Shown one piece after another: positions 1-7,679 of a DNA stretch of 59,233 nucleotides. The position numbers and the translations under genes are program-made. This DNA is from Bacillota bacterium. Lineage in GTDB: Bacteria > Bacillota > Clostridia > DSM-8532. The notes beneath the pieces were generated by a model, which was not told the origin of the DNA, searched no databases, and worked only from the letters and a program-made list of their open reading frames with translations. How positions within the stretch are numbered: position 1 is the first letter of the stretch; each line of letters starts with the position of its first letter. The DNA lies in the NCBI GenBank assembly GCA_023440865.1, contig JAEXRM010000205.1, positions 1 to 59,233 on the forward strand, in the 5' to 3' direction.

Positions 1-50
1 CCCCCCCAAACCCCCGGCGGGCGGCGGGGGGGGGCCGCCCCCCGCGCGCC
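1..50. other. Homopolymer-rich window edge
   Basis: The first 50 bases are almost only C and G, in runs of 5 to 8, unlike the rest of the window. The reading frame of the partial membrane gene stays open here but encodes Gly/Arg/Pro-rich residues where a membrane segment is expected. I infer a low-quality assembly edge rather than biology. Confidence 0.5.
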
Positions 51-490
51 GCGCGTTCAAACAGACCCACATGCGCCAGCAGCAGTCCGAAGGTCCCGGT
101 CATCAGCGCCAGGACAAGCGGGTGCGCGCCATCGGCTGCCATGGCGGGCACAAGGGCGATCAGGGGCGCGAGGGTACCGGGCGGGGAAACGGACTTCTTC
201 GACCACACACAGAACAGCAGGGTGAACATGCCGGCAACGACGAGTTCCAGCCGTACATTCTCCGACACGAAGTTCTGCGCCTTCACGCCCAGGGCATCGG
301 CCCACGCCCAGGCAAAAGCCGCTGTCAGCGCCACCTTTCCGATGACCCCCGAGATGGCTGGCGCGATGTCGGCGGCCGCGAGGAACCGGTCGCCGGCGGA
401 GCCCGCGGGATCGCCGGGGGTGCGGTGCCCGGATATGGATGGGCGGGGATGGTGCCCCGCCAGATGCCGCTTCATGATGCGCCACATCAT
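1..490 (-). CDS. DUF3360 family membrane transporter, 5' part
   Basis: This is the N-terminal portion of a polytopic membrane protein; it runs off the left edge. Reading leftward from ATG at 490, residues about 45-145 contain IGKVALTAAFAWAWADALG, SENVRLELVVAGMFTLLF and GTLAPLIALVPAMAADGAHP, which match my memory of the N-terminal half of DUF3360 proteins (about 490 residues, SulP/NCS2-like permease fold, substrate unknown). The first 35 residues are Pro/Gly/His-rich and poorly conserved. The start overlaps the stop of a 30-codon ORF by four bases (ATGA). That ORF ends in SRDELPMRL, which resembles the SREEYLNHEL-type N-terminus of the family, so the two ORFs may be one gene broken by a one-base frameshift. 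The last codons at the edge are unreliable. Confidence 0.6.
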   Translation of the reverse strand, partial: MMWRIMKRHLAGHHPRPSISGHRTPGDPAGSAGDRFLAAADIAPAISGVIGKVALTAAFAWAWADALGVKAQNFVSENVRLELVVAGMFTLLFCVWSKKSVSPPGTLAPLIALVPAMAADGAHPLVLALMTGTFGLLLAHVGLFERAARGGRPPPAARRGFGG

Positions 491-579
491 AGCCGCATGG
501 GCAGTTCATCCCGGGATAGCGGCGTCGTGACCTGCGGTGCGGCGTTCAACAGTTCCCTGATCTCCAGTGGCAGTTTCAT
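487..579 (-). CDS. 30-residue ORF or broken N-terminus of DUF3360 gene
   Basis: ATG at 579 is preceded by a strong AAGGAGGAG site, so translation almost certainly begins here. It encodes MKLPLEIRELLNAAPQ... and stops after 30 codons. The stop overlaps an ATG of the DUF3360 frame (ATGA). There are two readings: a short upstream peptide translationally coupled to the transporter, or the true transporter N-terminus separated by a one-base indel. The second is favoured because the good ribosome site lies here and the peptide end resembles the family N-terminus. Confidence 0.5.
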   Translation of the reverse strand: MKLPLEIRELLNAAPQVTTPLSRDELPMRL

Positions 580-689
580 CGGCTCCTCCTTGCTTTCGTG
601 TCATCCCCTGGGATGCCCGACGCGTCGTGGGTGGTTCGTTCCGTCACAGGAAGCGTCGGCAGCATCATGACTCTTCTGTTCCGACATGC

Positions 690-733
690 AAAAAGCCGGC
701 AAAAACATACCCTACCGGGTGTTCCTGCCGGCT
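690..733 (-). terminator. Rho-independent terminator after DUF2294 gene
   Basis: An 8-bp stem (AGCCGGCA/TGCCGGCT) with an inner ACCC/GGGT helix is followed, on the minus strand, by TTTTT. It lies about 100 bases beyond the stop codon at 835. Confidence 0.8.
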
Positions 734-834
734 TACTCGGCCTCCAGCCTGTGGCTGTCTGCACGGTCTGCCGTGATGGTGTTCTTTCTTGCCGCATCGT
801 CTTCACCGGATGGATGAACGACGACGCGTGTTGT

Positions 835-1194
835 TCAGACGAACCGGTCCTCCAGATTCTCTGACAGCGTCACCAGGATGATCTTCTCACCGCTGCGGGT
901 GCTGACATCCGAATGCATGCTGACAATGTCTGCATCGACCACCTCCCGGATCAGACCGGCCAGGTATTCGGTTGCATTCTCAAACAGCATTGTACGGACC
1001 TTCTTCAGCAACTCGACTCCCTGACTGTTCTCTGCCAGCTTCTGTTCCGATTGGCTGAGAAAGCCCTTGAGCCGAATGATGATCATGTCCTGCAAAATGA
1101 AGGTCCGGATCTGTTTTGGGCCCCGGCCCATGTACTCATTCTCGAATCTGGAGACCGCTTCGCTGATCCTGGCTTCCGTCTGTCCCTTTGTCAT
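835..1194 (-). CDS. DUF2294 (MpsC-like) domain protein
   Basis: A 119-residue soluble protein made of a single DUF2294 domain (Pfam PF10057, renamed MpsC after the staphylococcal membrane-potential system). Recognisable blocks are GRGPKQIRTFILQDMIIIRL near residue 24 and the VVDADIVSMHSDVSTRSGEK region near residue 86. The molecular function is not settled; family members are small cytoplasmic proteins often encoded alone or beside membrane genes. It has its own promoter (TTGACG-18-TATGAT at 1293-1322) and its own terminator, so it forms a single-gene unit. No MpsA or MpsB partner is in the window. Confidence 0.75.
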   Translation of the reverse strand: MTKGQTEARISEAVSRFENEYMGRGPKQIRTFILQDMIIIRLKGFLSQSEQKLAENSQGVELLKKVRTMLFENATEYLAGLIREVVDADIVSMHSDVSTRSGEKIILVTLSENLEDRFV

Positions 1195-1292
1195 GCATCA
1201 ACTCCACAAACCAATTGCAGAAACGGCACGTTATCCGCACAGGTGGAACCTGGACGAAGCGACCGGATGTTCCGCCACATGCATTGATATGC

Positions 1293-1322
1293 ATCATACC
1301 ACCCGCACCCGGCGCTCGTCAA
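1293..1322 (-). promoter_or_regulatory. Promoter of DUF2294 gene
   Basis: TTGACG and TATGAT are spaced by 18 bases. The -35 box overlaps the stop codon of the upstream C39-like gene. A small inverted repeat (TGCAT/ATGCA) sits at the expected start point. Confidence 0.6.
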
Positions 1323-2089
1323 GGATGCTCAGGTGTTTTTGCAACTTTCAAATACATTTCCTGCATTTCAGAAAAACAGGTCACACTCGACGGCACACGC
1401 CTAGCCCGATGCCAGTCGATATACGACGGCGCATCACGCCACCCGTCGATCGTCCGCAAATAGAGGCGCACCGCACCGTGTTGCCCGCGATAGGCGCGGT
1501 ATCCCGCAATCGTGACGGTATGCCCCGGATAATCGCCAAAGGCAATGTTCAGCAGCGCCGGCCGGCCGGCGTCCAGCTCGCGGCGGAGCGTCGCCAGCCG
1601 GCGCACATACCGGCTTCTGCCGCAGATGCCCGGCTGGGCGGCCGCAACTGCGGATTCGGTGACCATGCGCGCGATGCAGAAGGGAGAATAGACGAACAGG
1701 TCGTGAAACCAACCGGACTTGTCCGGCGCATACCCGTGACGCACACCGATGCGCCGCACCTGTTCGTACAGGGCGGCCCGCTCCGTTACCGGCGCGGGTC
1801 CGCGATGCTTCAGATACAGCAGGCACCGGACGATCGACGCCAGCGCGCAGTTGGGCGCACCCGGTTCGAGATCGGATTGGGGAAAGGGCTCGACCGTCGG
1901 CAGCTCCTGGCACGCCTCCAGACGCCAGCCGGAAATCCCGGCAGCCGCGACATGCCGCCCGGGATCATCGATGTAGGCGTACCCGCAGACAAGCCGGTTC
2001 CACCAGGCATGGAGCGCGGTGCCAAGGGACCGGAAAGGATGCGTGTGCGCCCGCGTCGGGGTGTCGATGCGGCGAATCGCGTGTTTCAT
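1319..2089 (-). CDS. C39-like (papain-fold) cysteine peptidase family protein
   Basis: A 256-residue protein. The motif GAPNCALASIVRCLLYL near residue 78 fits the catalytic-Cys helix of peptidase C39-like domains, GHTVTIAGY near residue 192 supplies a histidine, and TIDGW near residue 213 a candidate acid. The usual oxyanion Gln upstream of Cys is not obvious, so activity is uncertain; the role could be hydrolase or transglutaminase-like. No signal peptide is visible, so it is probably cytoplasmic. The start at 2089 is chosen because it gives a GGAGGGAG site and a 4-base ATGA overlap with the kinase gene upstream. It is the last gene of the AKR-kinase-C39 operon. Confidence 0.6.
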   Translation of the reverse strand: MKHAIRRIDTPTRAHTHPFRSLGTALHAWWNRLVCGYAYIDDPGRHVAAAGISGWRLEACQELPTVEPFPQSDLEPGAPNCALASIVRCLLYLKHRGPAPVTERAALYEQVRRIGVRHGYAPDKSGWFHDLFVYSPFCIARMVTESAVAAAQPGICGRSRYVRRLATLRRELDAGRPALLNIAFGDYPGHTVTIAGYRAYRGQHGAVRLYLRTIDGWRDAPSYIDWHRARRVPSSVTCFSEMQEMYLKVAKTPEHP

Positions 2090-3243
2090 GGGTGTTCTCC
2101 CTCCATGCCGGGCGGTCCTGCCGGCGAGCCGGCGCGCAGCCGTGCCAGGCACGCCAGCCGCTCCCCGTTCCGGGCAAGCCACCGCGCCTGTTCCCGGGCT
2201 TCCAGCAGGAAGCGGCGCACATGGGCAAGCGAGTCCACCCCGTCCCGCCAGCGGTGGAGAAAGTGCAGGAACACGTCGAGCCTGCGCAGCTGCAGCAGCT
2301 CGGGCAACACGGCAGCCTCTTCATCCAGCAGCGGCACCCGGGCGGTGAATCCGCGGATCAGTGCGGAAAGGCATGCCCAGCCGTCTTCGGCCATCGGGGC
2401 ATCCGGCGGCGGCAGCGCCTCCGACAGGCAGACCGCCAGCTCCATGACGCGCAGGTCCCAGGCGACAAACTCGAAATCGAGCAGGGCGACAATGCGGTTG
2501 TACGCATCCGCCAGCACGTTGGAGGCGTTGAGATCGCCGTGGATGAGCTGGTGGGGCAATGCCTGCAACGCGGGCACACGCCGGTGCAGGTCGATCAGGC
2601 CGGCCTCCACGACGTCGAGCGCCTCCCCGAGATCCTCCAGGCCGGATCCCGCCTGCCGCAGCGGCCCGATCAGATGCTGCCGGATTTCCCCCGGTGTCGT
2701 CAGTCCATGCTCATAGTAAGGTCTGTACAGCGGTTCCCGGTCGGGCGCGATCGCCGCCATGGCACGGGAAAGGGATCCGGCCGACAGCCCGAAATCCAGA
2801 AAATCGGCCGGCGTCACCAGCACGGGATTCCGCCCTTCCCGATGGCGGAACAGCGCAGCCAGCTTGCCATCGGGCGAGCGGACGATGGAACCGCCGCCGA
2901 GCGCCGACACCGGCTCGGGCACGGGCAATCCGGCCAACGGAGCCTGTCTCAGGCAGGCGAGCACGTGATGTTCGTAGGCAACCTTGTCCCCGTCGCGATG
3001 CGTCTCATAGATGCGCAGGATGAACCGCCCGCTTGCGTGCGCCACGTACCGGGTGGTGTTGTTCATGCCGCTCGGTCCGCGCGTCAAGGACCAGGAAGGG
3101 CTGCCGTCCGCACGGGGCTCAAAATAGCAAGCCAGCACGGCGTCGAAGGCCCCATCACCACCCTGGGCATCCGTTTGTTCGCCGGGCTGGCATCCGCAAC
3201 CGACCTGCTCCACATGCACCGATTCGTTCTCCACCCCGCTCAT
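2086..3243 (-). CDS. APH-fold phosphotransferase (aminoglycoside/homoserine kinase family)
   Basis: A 385-residue protein with the APH/CHK kinase fold. It shows the catalytic loop HGDLNASNVL near residue 236, the metal-binding LLDFEF about 15 residues later, and an N-lobe segment RFILRIYETHRDGDKVAYEHH near residue 74 that holds the ATP lysine/glutamate region. It should transfer phosphate from ATP to a hydroxyl of a small molecule. The substrate cannot be read from sequence; homoserine kinase II, spectinomycin kinase and choline kinase relatives all share these motifs. The start at 3243 overlaps the stop of the aldo/keto reductase gene by four bases (ATGA) and has GGAG nearby. It is coupled at its 3' end to the C39-like gene in the same way. 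Confidence 0.75.
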   Translation of the reverse strand: MSGVENESVHVEQVGCGCQPGEQTDAQGGDGAFDAVLACYFEPRADGSPSWSLTRGPSGMNNTTRYVAHASGRFILRIYETHRDGDKVAYEHHVLACLRQAPLAGLPVPEPVSALGGGSIVRSPDGKLAALFRHREGRNPVLVTPADFLDFGLSAGSLSRAMAAIAPDREPLYRPYYEHGLTTPGEIRQHLIGPLRQAGSGLEDLGEALDVVEAGLIDLHRRVPALQALPHQLIHGDLNASNVLADAYNRIVALLDFEFVAWDLRVMELAVCLSEALPPPDAPMAEDGWACLSALIRGFTARVPLLDEEAAVLPELLQLRRLDVFLHFLHRWRDGVDSLAHVRRFLLEAREQARWLARNGERLACLARLRAGSPAGPPGMEGEHP

Positions 3244-4244
3244 GCCGGCTCCGGCGACGGGGCCAGGATGGCGTCGATCGCGTCCAGTTCCTCGCCGGTG
3301 AAGGCCGTGTTCGCCAATGCCCCCACGCAATCCTCGATCTGAGATACCTTCGACGCGCCGATGAGCACGGAGGTGATCCGCGGCTCGTGCAGCACCCAGG
3401 CCAGGGCCATCTGCGCCAGCGACTGGCCGCGCGCCGCCGCCATGTCGTTGAGCCTGCGGATCTTTCCGAGCAGCTCGTCCGTGAGATCCTCCGGGCGCAG
3501 GAACACGGAGGGGCCGCCGGCACGCGAGTCGGCCGGCACGCCGTCAAGGTACCGGTTTGTCAGCATGCCCTTGGCCAGCGGTGAAAAGGCGATCGCGCCG
3601 ATGCCTTCCTGCTCGAGCAGATCCAACAGCCCGTCCTCCACCCAGCGGTCGAGCATCGAATAGCGGGGCTGGTGGATCAGGCACGGCGTGCCCAGCCGCT
3701 TGAGAATCCCAACCGCATGTTCCATCTCCGCGGGGTGGTAATTGGAAAGGCCGACATACAACGCCTTGCCCTGCCGCACCAGGCGGTCGAGCGTGCCCAT
3801 GGTCTCCTCCAGCGGGGTGTCGGGGTCGGGCCGGTGATGGTAGAAGATGTCCACATAGTCGAGTCCCATGCGTCGCAGACTCTGGTCGAGGCTTGCCGTG
3901 AGGTACTTGTTCGAGCCGCGGTCTCCATACGGGCCGGGCCACATCAGGTAGCCGGCCTTCGTGGAGATGACCAGCTCATCGCGGTATGGGCGCAGCTCCT
4001 GCCGCAGGATGGCACCGAAGGTTTCCTCCGCGCTGCCGGGCGGCGGGCCGTAGTTGTTCGCCAGATCGAAGTGGGTGATGCCCAGATCGAACGCGCGGCG
4101 GACCATCGCGCGGCTGTTTTCATACACATTGATGCCGCCGAAGTTCTGCCACAGGCCCAGCGAGATGCGGGGCAGCAGCAGGCCGCTGCGACCGCAACGG
4201 GCATATTGCATCGCGGCATAACGGTGGTCGGATGCCAGGTACAT
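3240..4244 (-). CDS. gpr: Aldo/keto reductase, YghZ/L-glyceraldehyde 3-phosphate reductase type
   Basis: A 334-residue TIM-barrel NADPH-dependent oxidoreductase. The N-terminus ASDHRYAAMQYARCGRSGL and the block ISLGLWQNFG match the YghZ subfamily, which reduces L-glyceraldehyde 3-phosphate and methylglyoxal in E. coli. Catalytic residues are visible: Asp and Tyr in THFDLANNYGPPPGSAEE, Lys in VISTKAGY, His in DIFYHHRPD. The start at 4244 has AAGGAG and matches the family N-terminus. It is first in a three-gene operon with 4-base overlaps to the kinase and C39-like genes, so here it may act on the kinase's substrate rather than in glycolytic detoxification; that is inference. Confidence 0.85.
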   Translation of the reverse strand: MYLASDHRYAAMQYARCGRSGLLLPRISLGLWQNFGGINVYENSRAMVRRAFDLGITHFDLANNYGPPPGSAEETFGAILRQELRPYRDELVISTKAGYLMWPGPYGDRGSNKYLTASLDQSLRRMGLDYVDIFYHHRPDPDTPLEETMGTLDRLVRQGKALYVGLSNYHPAEMEHAVGILKRLGTPCLIHQPRYSMLDRWVEDGLLDLLEQEGIGAIAFSPLAKGMLTNRYLDGVPADSRAGGPSVFLRPEDLTDELLGKIRRLNDMAAARGQSLAQMALAWVLHEPRITSVLIGASKVSQIEDCVGALANTAFTGEELDAIDAILAPSPEPA

Positions 4245-4358
4245 ATGGACTCCTTTCCATGGAACGCGGACAAGACGCGAACGGACCTCTTCATGCATCA
4301 ACCGCATGACGACAGGGTTTCATCCACAAAAAACAAAGGGACACCTTTCACGCGCCTC

Positions 4359-4715
4359 TCACCCGACATCTTCCCAATACTGCATCTTGAGAATCATGAC
4401 GATCAGTCGCGCCAGCTCGTCCAATTGCGATTGCGTCGCTATGCCATACCGCTGCCCGGTCATCCCCCTCGATTCAAGCGTCCACAAAAAGGCGCCTGTC
4501 GAAGGATAACGGGCCTGATGAGCCGACAAATGGAACAATGTGTCACACAACACCAGATACCGATGCGTTTCACGCCCGGCTTCCTCCCGATACAACGCCG
4601 GATCCGCCAGCAGTTCGAGCATGCGGGCCAATTCCAGACGGGCGTTCTCTTTCCCGTCCGCATCGGTCAGGCTGCGAATCAGATGGTGAACGCTGCTGCA
4701 AAACATGTCATACAT
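4359..4715 (-). CDS. Hypothetical helical protein, 118 residues
   Basis: I do not recognise a family. The protein appears mostly alpha-helical and soluble, with segments SSVHHLIRSLTDADGKENAR, LVLCDTLFHLSAHQARYP and SQLDELARLIVMILKMQYW, and no signal peptide or membrane segment. The start at 4715 is chosen for a GGGAG site 7 bases upstream; the longer upstream reading is GC-rich non-coding-like sequence. A possible -10 box (TACAAT, 4776-4781) lies between it and the acetyltransferase gene upstream. Confidence 0.5.
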   Translation of the reverse strand: MYDMFCSSVHHLIRSLTDADGKENARLELARMLELLADPALYREEAGRETHRYLVLCDTLFHLSAHQARYPSTGAFLWTLESRGMTGQRYGIATQSQLDELARLIVMILKMQYWEDVG

Positions 4716-4793
4716 GATAACGCTCCCGATTGTCCACACGCCCTCCATGCCTATGCTGGAAGCATCGGCAACCTCATTGTACCCCAAACGGGA

Positions 4794-4826
4794 ACGGGGG
4801 CGAAAGCCTGCGCCTCCGCCCCCCGT
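4794..4826 (-). terminator. Possible terminator after first GNAT gene
   Basis: The hairpin arms ACGGGGGCG and CGCCCCCCGT are immediately downstream of the stop at 4828. The T-tract on the minus strand is poor (TCCCGTTT), so this is a weak call. Confidence 0.35.
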
Positions 4827-4827
4827 G

Positions 4828-5388
4828 TCATGGTTGTTCCGCATATTCCGCCGCAGTCAGGCCGTACAGCACGGAATCGACGATGCCCCGGTTGTTGAAG
4901 TCCGCCTGGCGGCGGATTCCCTCATGCTTCAGCCCGCACTTCTGCATGACCCGGCCCGATCCCGGATTGTTCGGATCGTGGCTGGATTCGACCCGGTTGA
5001 CCCGCACCTCGTCAAAGAAGAATGCCATGACCGCGGCCATCGCCTCGGTGACATATCCCCTTCCCCACCAGGGACTGCCGATGCAGTAGCCGATCTCCAC
5101 GGAACCCACGGGCTCATGCATGCCCACAGAACTGATGGTGCCGATCGGCTCCCCGAGATCCCGGGGCTCGATGGCCCACTGATAGAAATCCGGCCGTTCG
5201 TATTCGGCGATCCAGTGACGCAGGATGCCCTCCGTCACATCGGCCGACCGATGCGTCGGCCAGCGAAGGAACTCCGTCGTCCGTTCATCGCTGGTCCAGT
5301 TGCGGTATGCAGCCGGGACATCCTGCACGGTGAAGCGCCGCAGGATCAACCGTTCGGTTTCCAGGCGAACCGTTCCCTTGTGTTCCAT
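4828..5388 (-). CDS. GNAT family N-acetyltransferase (RimJ/RimL type)
   Basis: A 186-residue acetyl-CoA-dependent acyltransferase. It begins with the RimJ-like LETERLILRRFTVQDV, and motif A (EIGYCIGSPWWGRGYVTEAM) near residue 97 carries the acetyl-CoA pyrophosphate loop. C-terminal N-x-x-S-x-x-V-x-x-K-C-G is seen as NPGSGRVMQKCGL. The acceptor could be a protein N-terminus or a small molecule. The start at 5388 has GGGAGG. It follows a paralogous GNAT gene on the same strand with a 101-base gap and is probably the last gene of the ABC exporter run. Confidence 0.8.
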   Translation of the reverse strand: MEHKGTVRLETERLILRRFTVQDVPAAYRNWTSDERTTEFLRWPTHRSADVTEGILRHWIAEYERPDFYQWAIEPRDLGEPIGTISSVGMHEPVGSVEIGYCIGSPWWGRGYVTEAMAAVMAFFFDEVRVNRVESSHDPNNPGSGRVMQKCGLKHEGIRRQADFNNRGIVDSVLYGLTAAEYAEQP

Positions 5389-5465
5389 CTGTCCTCCCTG
5401 ACACCATCCGGTGTCCATTGCATCCATCCGCACCCGAAGCGTGGTTGCCGTCCTGTCAGAACCCT

Positions 5466-5506
5466 TCAGCCGGCAGGCAGCGTTTTGACTCATCCGGCAG
5501 GCAGCG
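5466..5506. repeat. 17-bp direct duplication spanning a stop codon
   Basis: TCAGCCGGCAGGCAGCG at 5466-5482 and TCATCCGGCAGGCAGCG at 5490-5506 differ at one base. The second copy contains the stop codon and last codons of the upstream GNAT gene; the first repeats them seven bases beyond. It looks like a small tandem duplication of the gene end. Confidence 0.75.
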
Positions 5507-6095
5507 CCGCATGTTCGGCGCGCGTCATGGACCAGCACACCTCATCCACCACGGTGCCATCGTAGATCCGGCCGGCCATGCGGAGCGTGCCCTCCAGCGT
5601 GAAGCCGCACTTGCGGATGACGCTGCCGGAGCGTGCGTTGTACGGATAATGATAGACCGAAACGATCGAAAGGGCCATATCCTCGAAGGCATGGCGCAAG
5701 ACCCGCTTCGCGGCCTCCGCCATCAGGCCCCGGCCCCAGTGGCTCTCCGCCAGCACATAACCGAGCATGCGGGCATCCTCGAGATCGCGCCGGTCATCCT
5801 TGTGCAGCCCGATGGATCCGACAACCCGTCCCGTCGTCCGATCCTCGATCGCCCACACCTCCCCCTTGTCGATGAAGTGACGCACGATGCCTTCCGATTC
5901 CGTCAATGCTGCGTGCGGCTTCCATCCCGCGTTCGGGCCGACATTCGGGTTCTGCGCATAGGCAAAGACGTCCGGTGCGTCCGCCATGCGGAATGCACGC
6001 AGGATCAGGCGCTCGGTTTCGAGGGTCGGCAAGGCGGTCGTCGTGGCAGAGTCAGCCCCCAACCCGGAGCCGTTGTTTTCGTTTACATCATGCAT
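5490..6095 (-). CDS. GNAT family N-acetyltransferase (RimJ/RimL type)
   Basis: A 201-residue acetyltransferase paralogous to the next gene downstream. It has LETERLILRAFRMADAPDV near residue 25, motif A as MLGYVLAESHWGRGLMAEA near residue 110, and NARSGSVIRKCGF near the C-terminus. The N-terminal 20 residues are Asn/Ser-rich and disordered. The start at 6095 has AAGGGGG and lies 8 bases inside the end of the S51 peptidase gene, so the two are translationally linked. The substrate is unknown; co-transcription with an ABC-2 exporter and an S51 peptidase suggests a role in modifying or detoxifying a small molecule, which is inference. Confidence 0.8.
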   Translation of the reverse strand: MHDVNENNGSGLGADSATTTALPTLETERLILRAFRMADAPDVFAYAQNPNVGPNAGWKPHAALTESEGIVRHFIDKGEVWAIEDRTTGRVVGSIGLHKDDRRDLEDARMLGYVLAESHWGRGLMAEAAKRVLRHAFEDMALSIVSVYHYPYNARSGSVIRKCGFTLEGTLRMAGRIYDGTVVDEVCWSMTRAEHAALPAG

Positions 6096-6732
6096 GGCAC
6101 AATCCCCCTTCCACAACCAACACATCCCCGTCCCGCATTTTCACATGTGGCAGCCGCTTCTCCTCCAGATACCGCACCACCGCTTCGATGCGATCCGATT
6201 CCGGATGGCCGGAACGGTAGTGGGGCACCGGCATGTAGGGGAGCAGGCCCAGCCCCTCCCGACACGGAGAAGCCGTGCCGCCGTAGGGGGATGGTTCCGG
6301 ATCGTCCACCAGTTCAAGTCCCTCCAATGTCGGCCCCAGCACGCAGATGCCCGCGCTGAAGCCGCCATACACGAGATCCGTTCCGCCGGCGCAGCGTCGT
6401 TTCAGCGCTGCATCCAGCCCGCTCCGACGCATGGCATCGCGCAGCGCGAACACATTTCCGCCGCTCGACCAGAGCAGGTCATACGCATCCAGGCATGCAT
6501 CCAACGCCTTCTCCCGACCGAACCAGGCGCGGAGATCCAGCCGCGACACGGTGAATCCCTGCGCTTCCAGATCGGATCGGTCGTTCCGTTCATAAAAACT
6601 GCGGGCGCCCCGGTCGACGACGACGTCCAGCGCATTGGGAATGTGGGCGGCCCGGCTTCGGCCGGAGGCCGCCAGGTTCTGCAGAAAGGAGGGATCGCCG
6701 CCCACCTTGAAGGATGACAGATACAGCTTCAT
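6088..6732 (-). CDS. Peptidase S51 family (type 1 glutamine amidotransferase-like) protein
   Basis: A 214-residue cytoplasmic protein of the dipeptidase E/cyanophycinase family. The nucleophile elbow is GGFSAGI near residue 119, with DLLWSSGGNVFALRDAM near residue 84 giving the family GGN block. The N-terminal MKLYLSSFKVGGDP is typical of the YgaJ/PepE-like branch. Family members cleave Asp-X dipeptides or related small amides through a Ser-His-Glu set. The start at 6732 sits 14 bases after the permease stop; the 8-base overlap with the downstream GNAT gene supports one operon. Confidence 0.8.
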   Translation of the reverse strand: MKLYLSSFKVGGDPSFLQNLAASGRSRAAHIPNALDVVVDRGARSFYERNDRSDLEAQGFTVSRLDLRAWFGREKALDACLDAYDLLWSSGGNVFALRDAMRRSGLDAALKRRCAGGTDLVYGGFSAGICVLGPTLEGLELVDDPEPSPYGGTASPCREGLGLLPYMPVPHYRSGHPESDRIEAVVRYLEEKRLPHVKMRDGDVLVVEGGLCHA

Positions 6733-6746
6733 GGCAGTCCCCCTCC

Positions 6747-7571
6747 CTACATCCGCGCGCCCATCCGATTCCCGGACGCATACCGTTTCATCCCCGCGTT
6801 GAACACCTTGCGCGCCAGCCACACCGCGAACACGTCCACCGCCAGCACGCCCAGGCACACCGGCAGGTTGAACGCCTCGATGACCCGGTACGGAATGAAC
6901 ACGACGAAGGCCGTCGGCAGAATGGTGTAGATGACCCACTTCACGCCGGGGCGGAAGATGCTGTCCGGATACAGCGAGAAGTTGAGCATGAACTCGGTCA
7001 CCAGCTGGGTCACGCCGCCGGAATCGCCCCAGAAGAACACCAGCGAATCCGCCAGCGACATCACCGCGCCCAACAGCAGCGCGCCGGCGACCGTGAACAG
7101 CAGGAACAGCAGCCATTTGCCCGGATGCAGACCCGCCAGCACCATGAACAGGATCGTCGCGTAGACGAGGTCGCCCCAGGCGGAGAAGCTCATGCGGGCG
7201 CAGTGCGCATGCACGTACGGATCGCGCGGCTGCAGCAGGAAGATGTCCATCTCGCCGGATTGCACGATCGCGTTCATCCTGCGCACGTTGCCGAACACGA
7301 CGTGCAGCAGGCCGAAGGTCGACGCCGACAGCGCCCAGATGCTCATCTCGTCGCGGAAGGTGTAACCGCCGATGTTGCCCGCCTGCTGGAACACGATGTA
7401 CCAGAAGAACAGGAAGAAGGCGTCGTTGATGACCATGCCGATGGCCTGGGTGATGAAGCTGGCGCGGTACTCCATGGCCGAGGACAGGTTGGTGGTGAAG
7501 TAGTCGCGGATCAACCGCAGGTGTTGCCGGAAAGCGTTTTGTGTCCGGGCGGGAACCGTTGTGCCTGACAT
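6747..7571 (-). CDS. ABC-2 family transporter permease (COG3694 type)
   Basis: A 274-residue integral membrane protein with about six hydrophobic segments, for example MVINDAFFLFFWYIVF, ATILFMVLAGL, WLLFLLFTVAGALLLGAV and VKWVIYTILPTAFVVFIPY. It belongs to the uncharacterised ABC-2 exporter permeases that occur as a pair (COG3694 with COG4587) beside a COG4586 ATPase. The block GEMDIFLLQPRDPYVH near residue 106 is typical. The start at 7571 has an excellent AAAGGAGGT site. It follows the other permease with a 108-base gap and precedes the S51 gene. Confidence 0.85.
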   Translation of the reverse strand: MSGTTVPARTQNAFRQHLRLIRDYFTTNLSSAMEYRASFITQAIGMVINDAFFLFFWYIVFQQAGNIGGYTFRDEMSIWALSASTFGLLHVVFGNVRRMNAIVQSGEMDIFLLQPRDPYVHAHCARMSFSAWGDLVYATILFMVLAGLHPGKWLLFLLFTVAGALLLGAVMSLADSLVFFWGDSGGVTQLVTEFMLNFSLYPDSIFRPGVKWVIYTILPTAFVVFIPYRVIEAFNLPVCLGVLAVDVFAVWLARKVFNAGMKRYASGNRMGARM

Positions 7572-7679
7572 GGGATACCTCCTTTCATCCTGTCCATGCA
7601 CGAAACAGTCTTGAGGTCCGCCGAAGCGGCTGTGCGTGCACAGAAAGGTGCTGATTCATACCGGGAATGCATGCATGCC

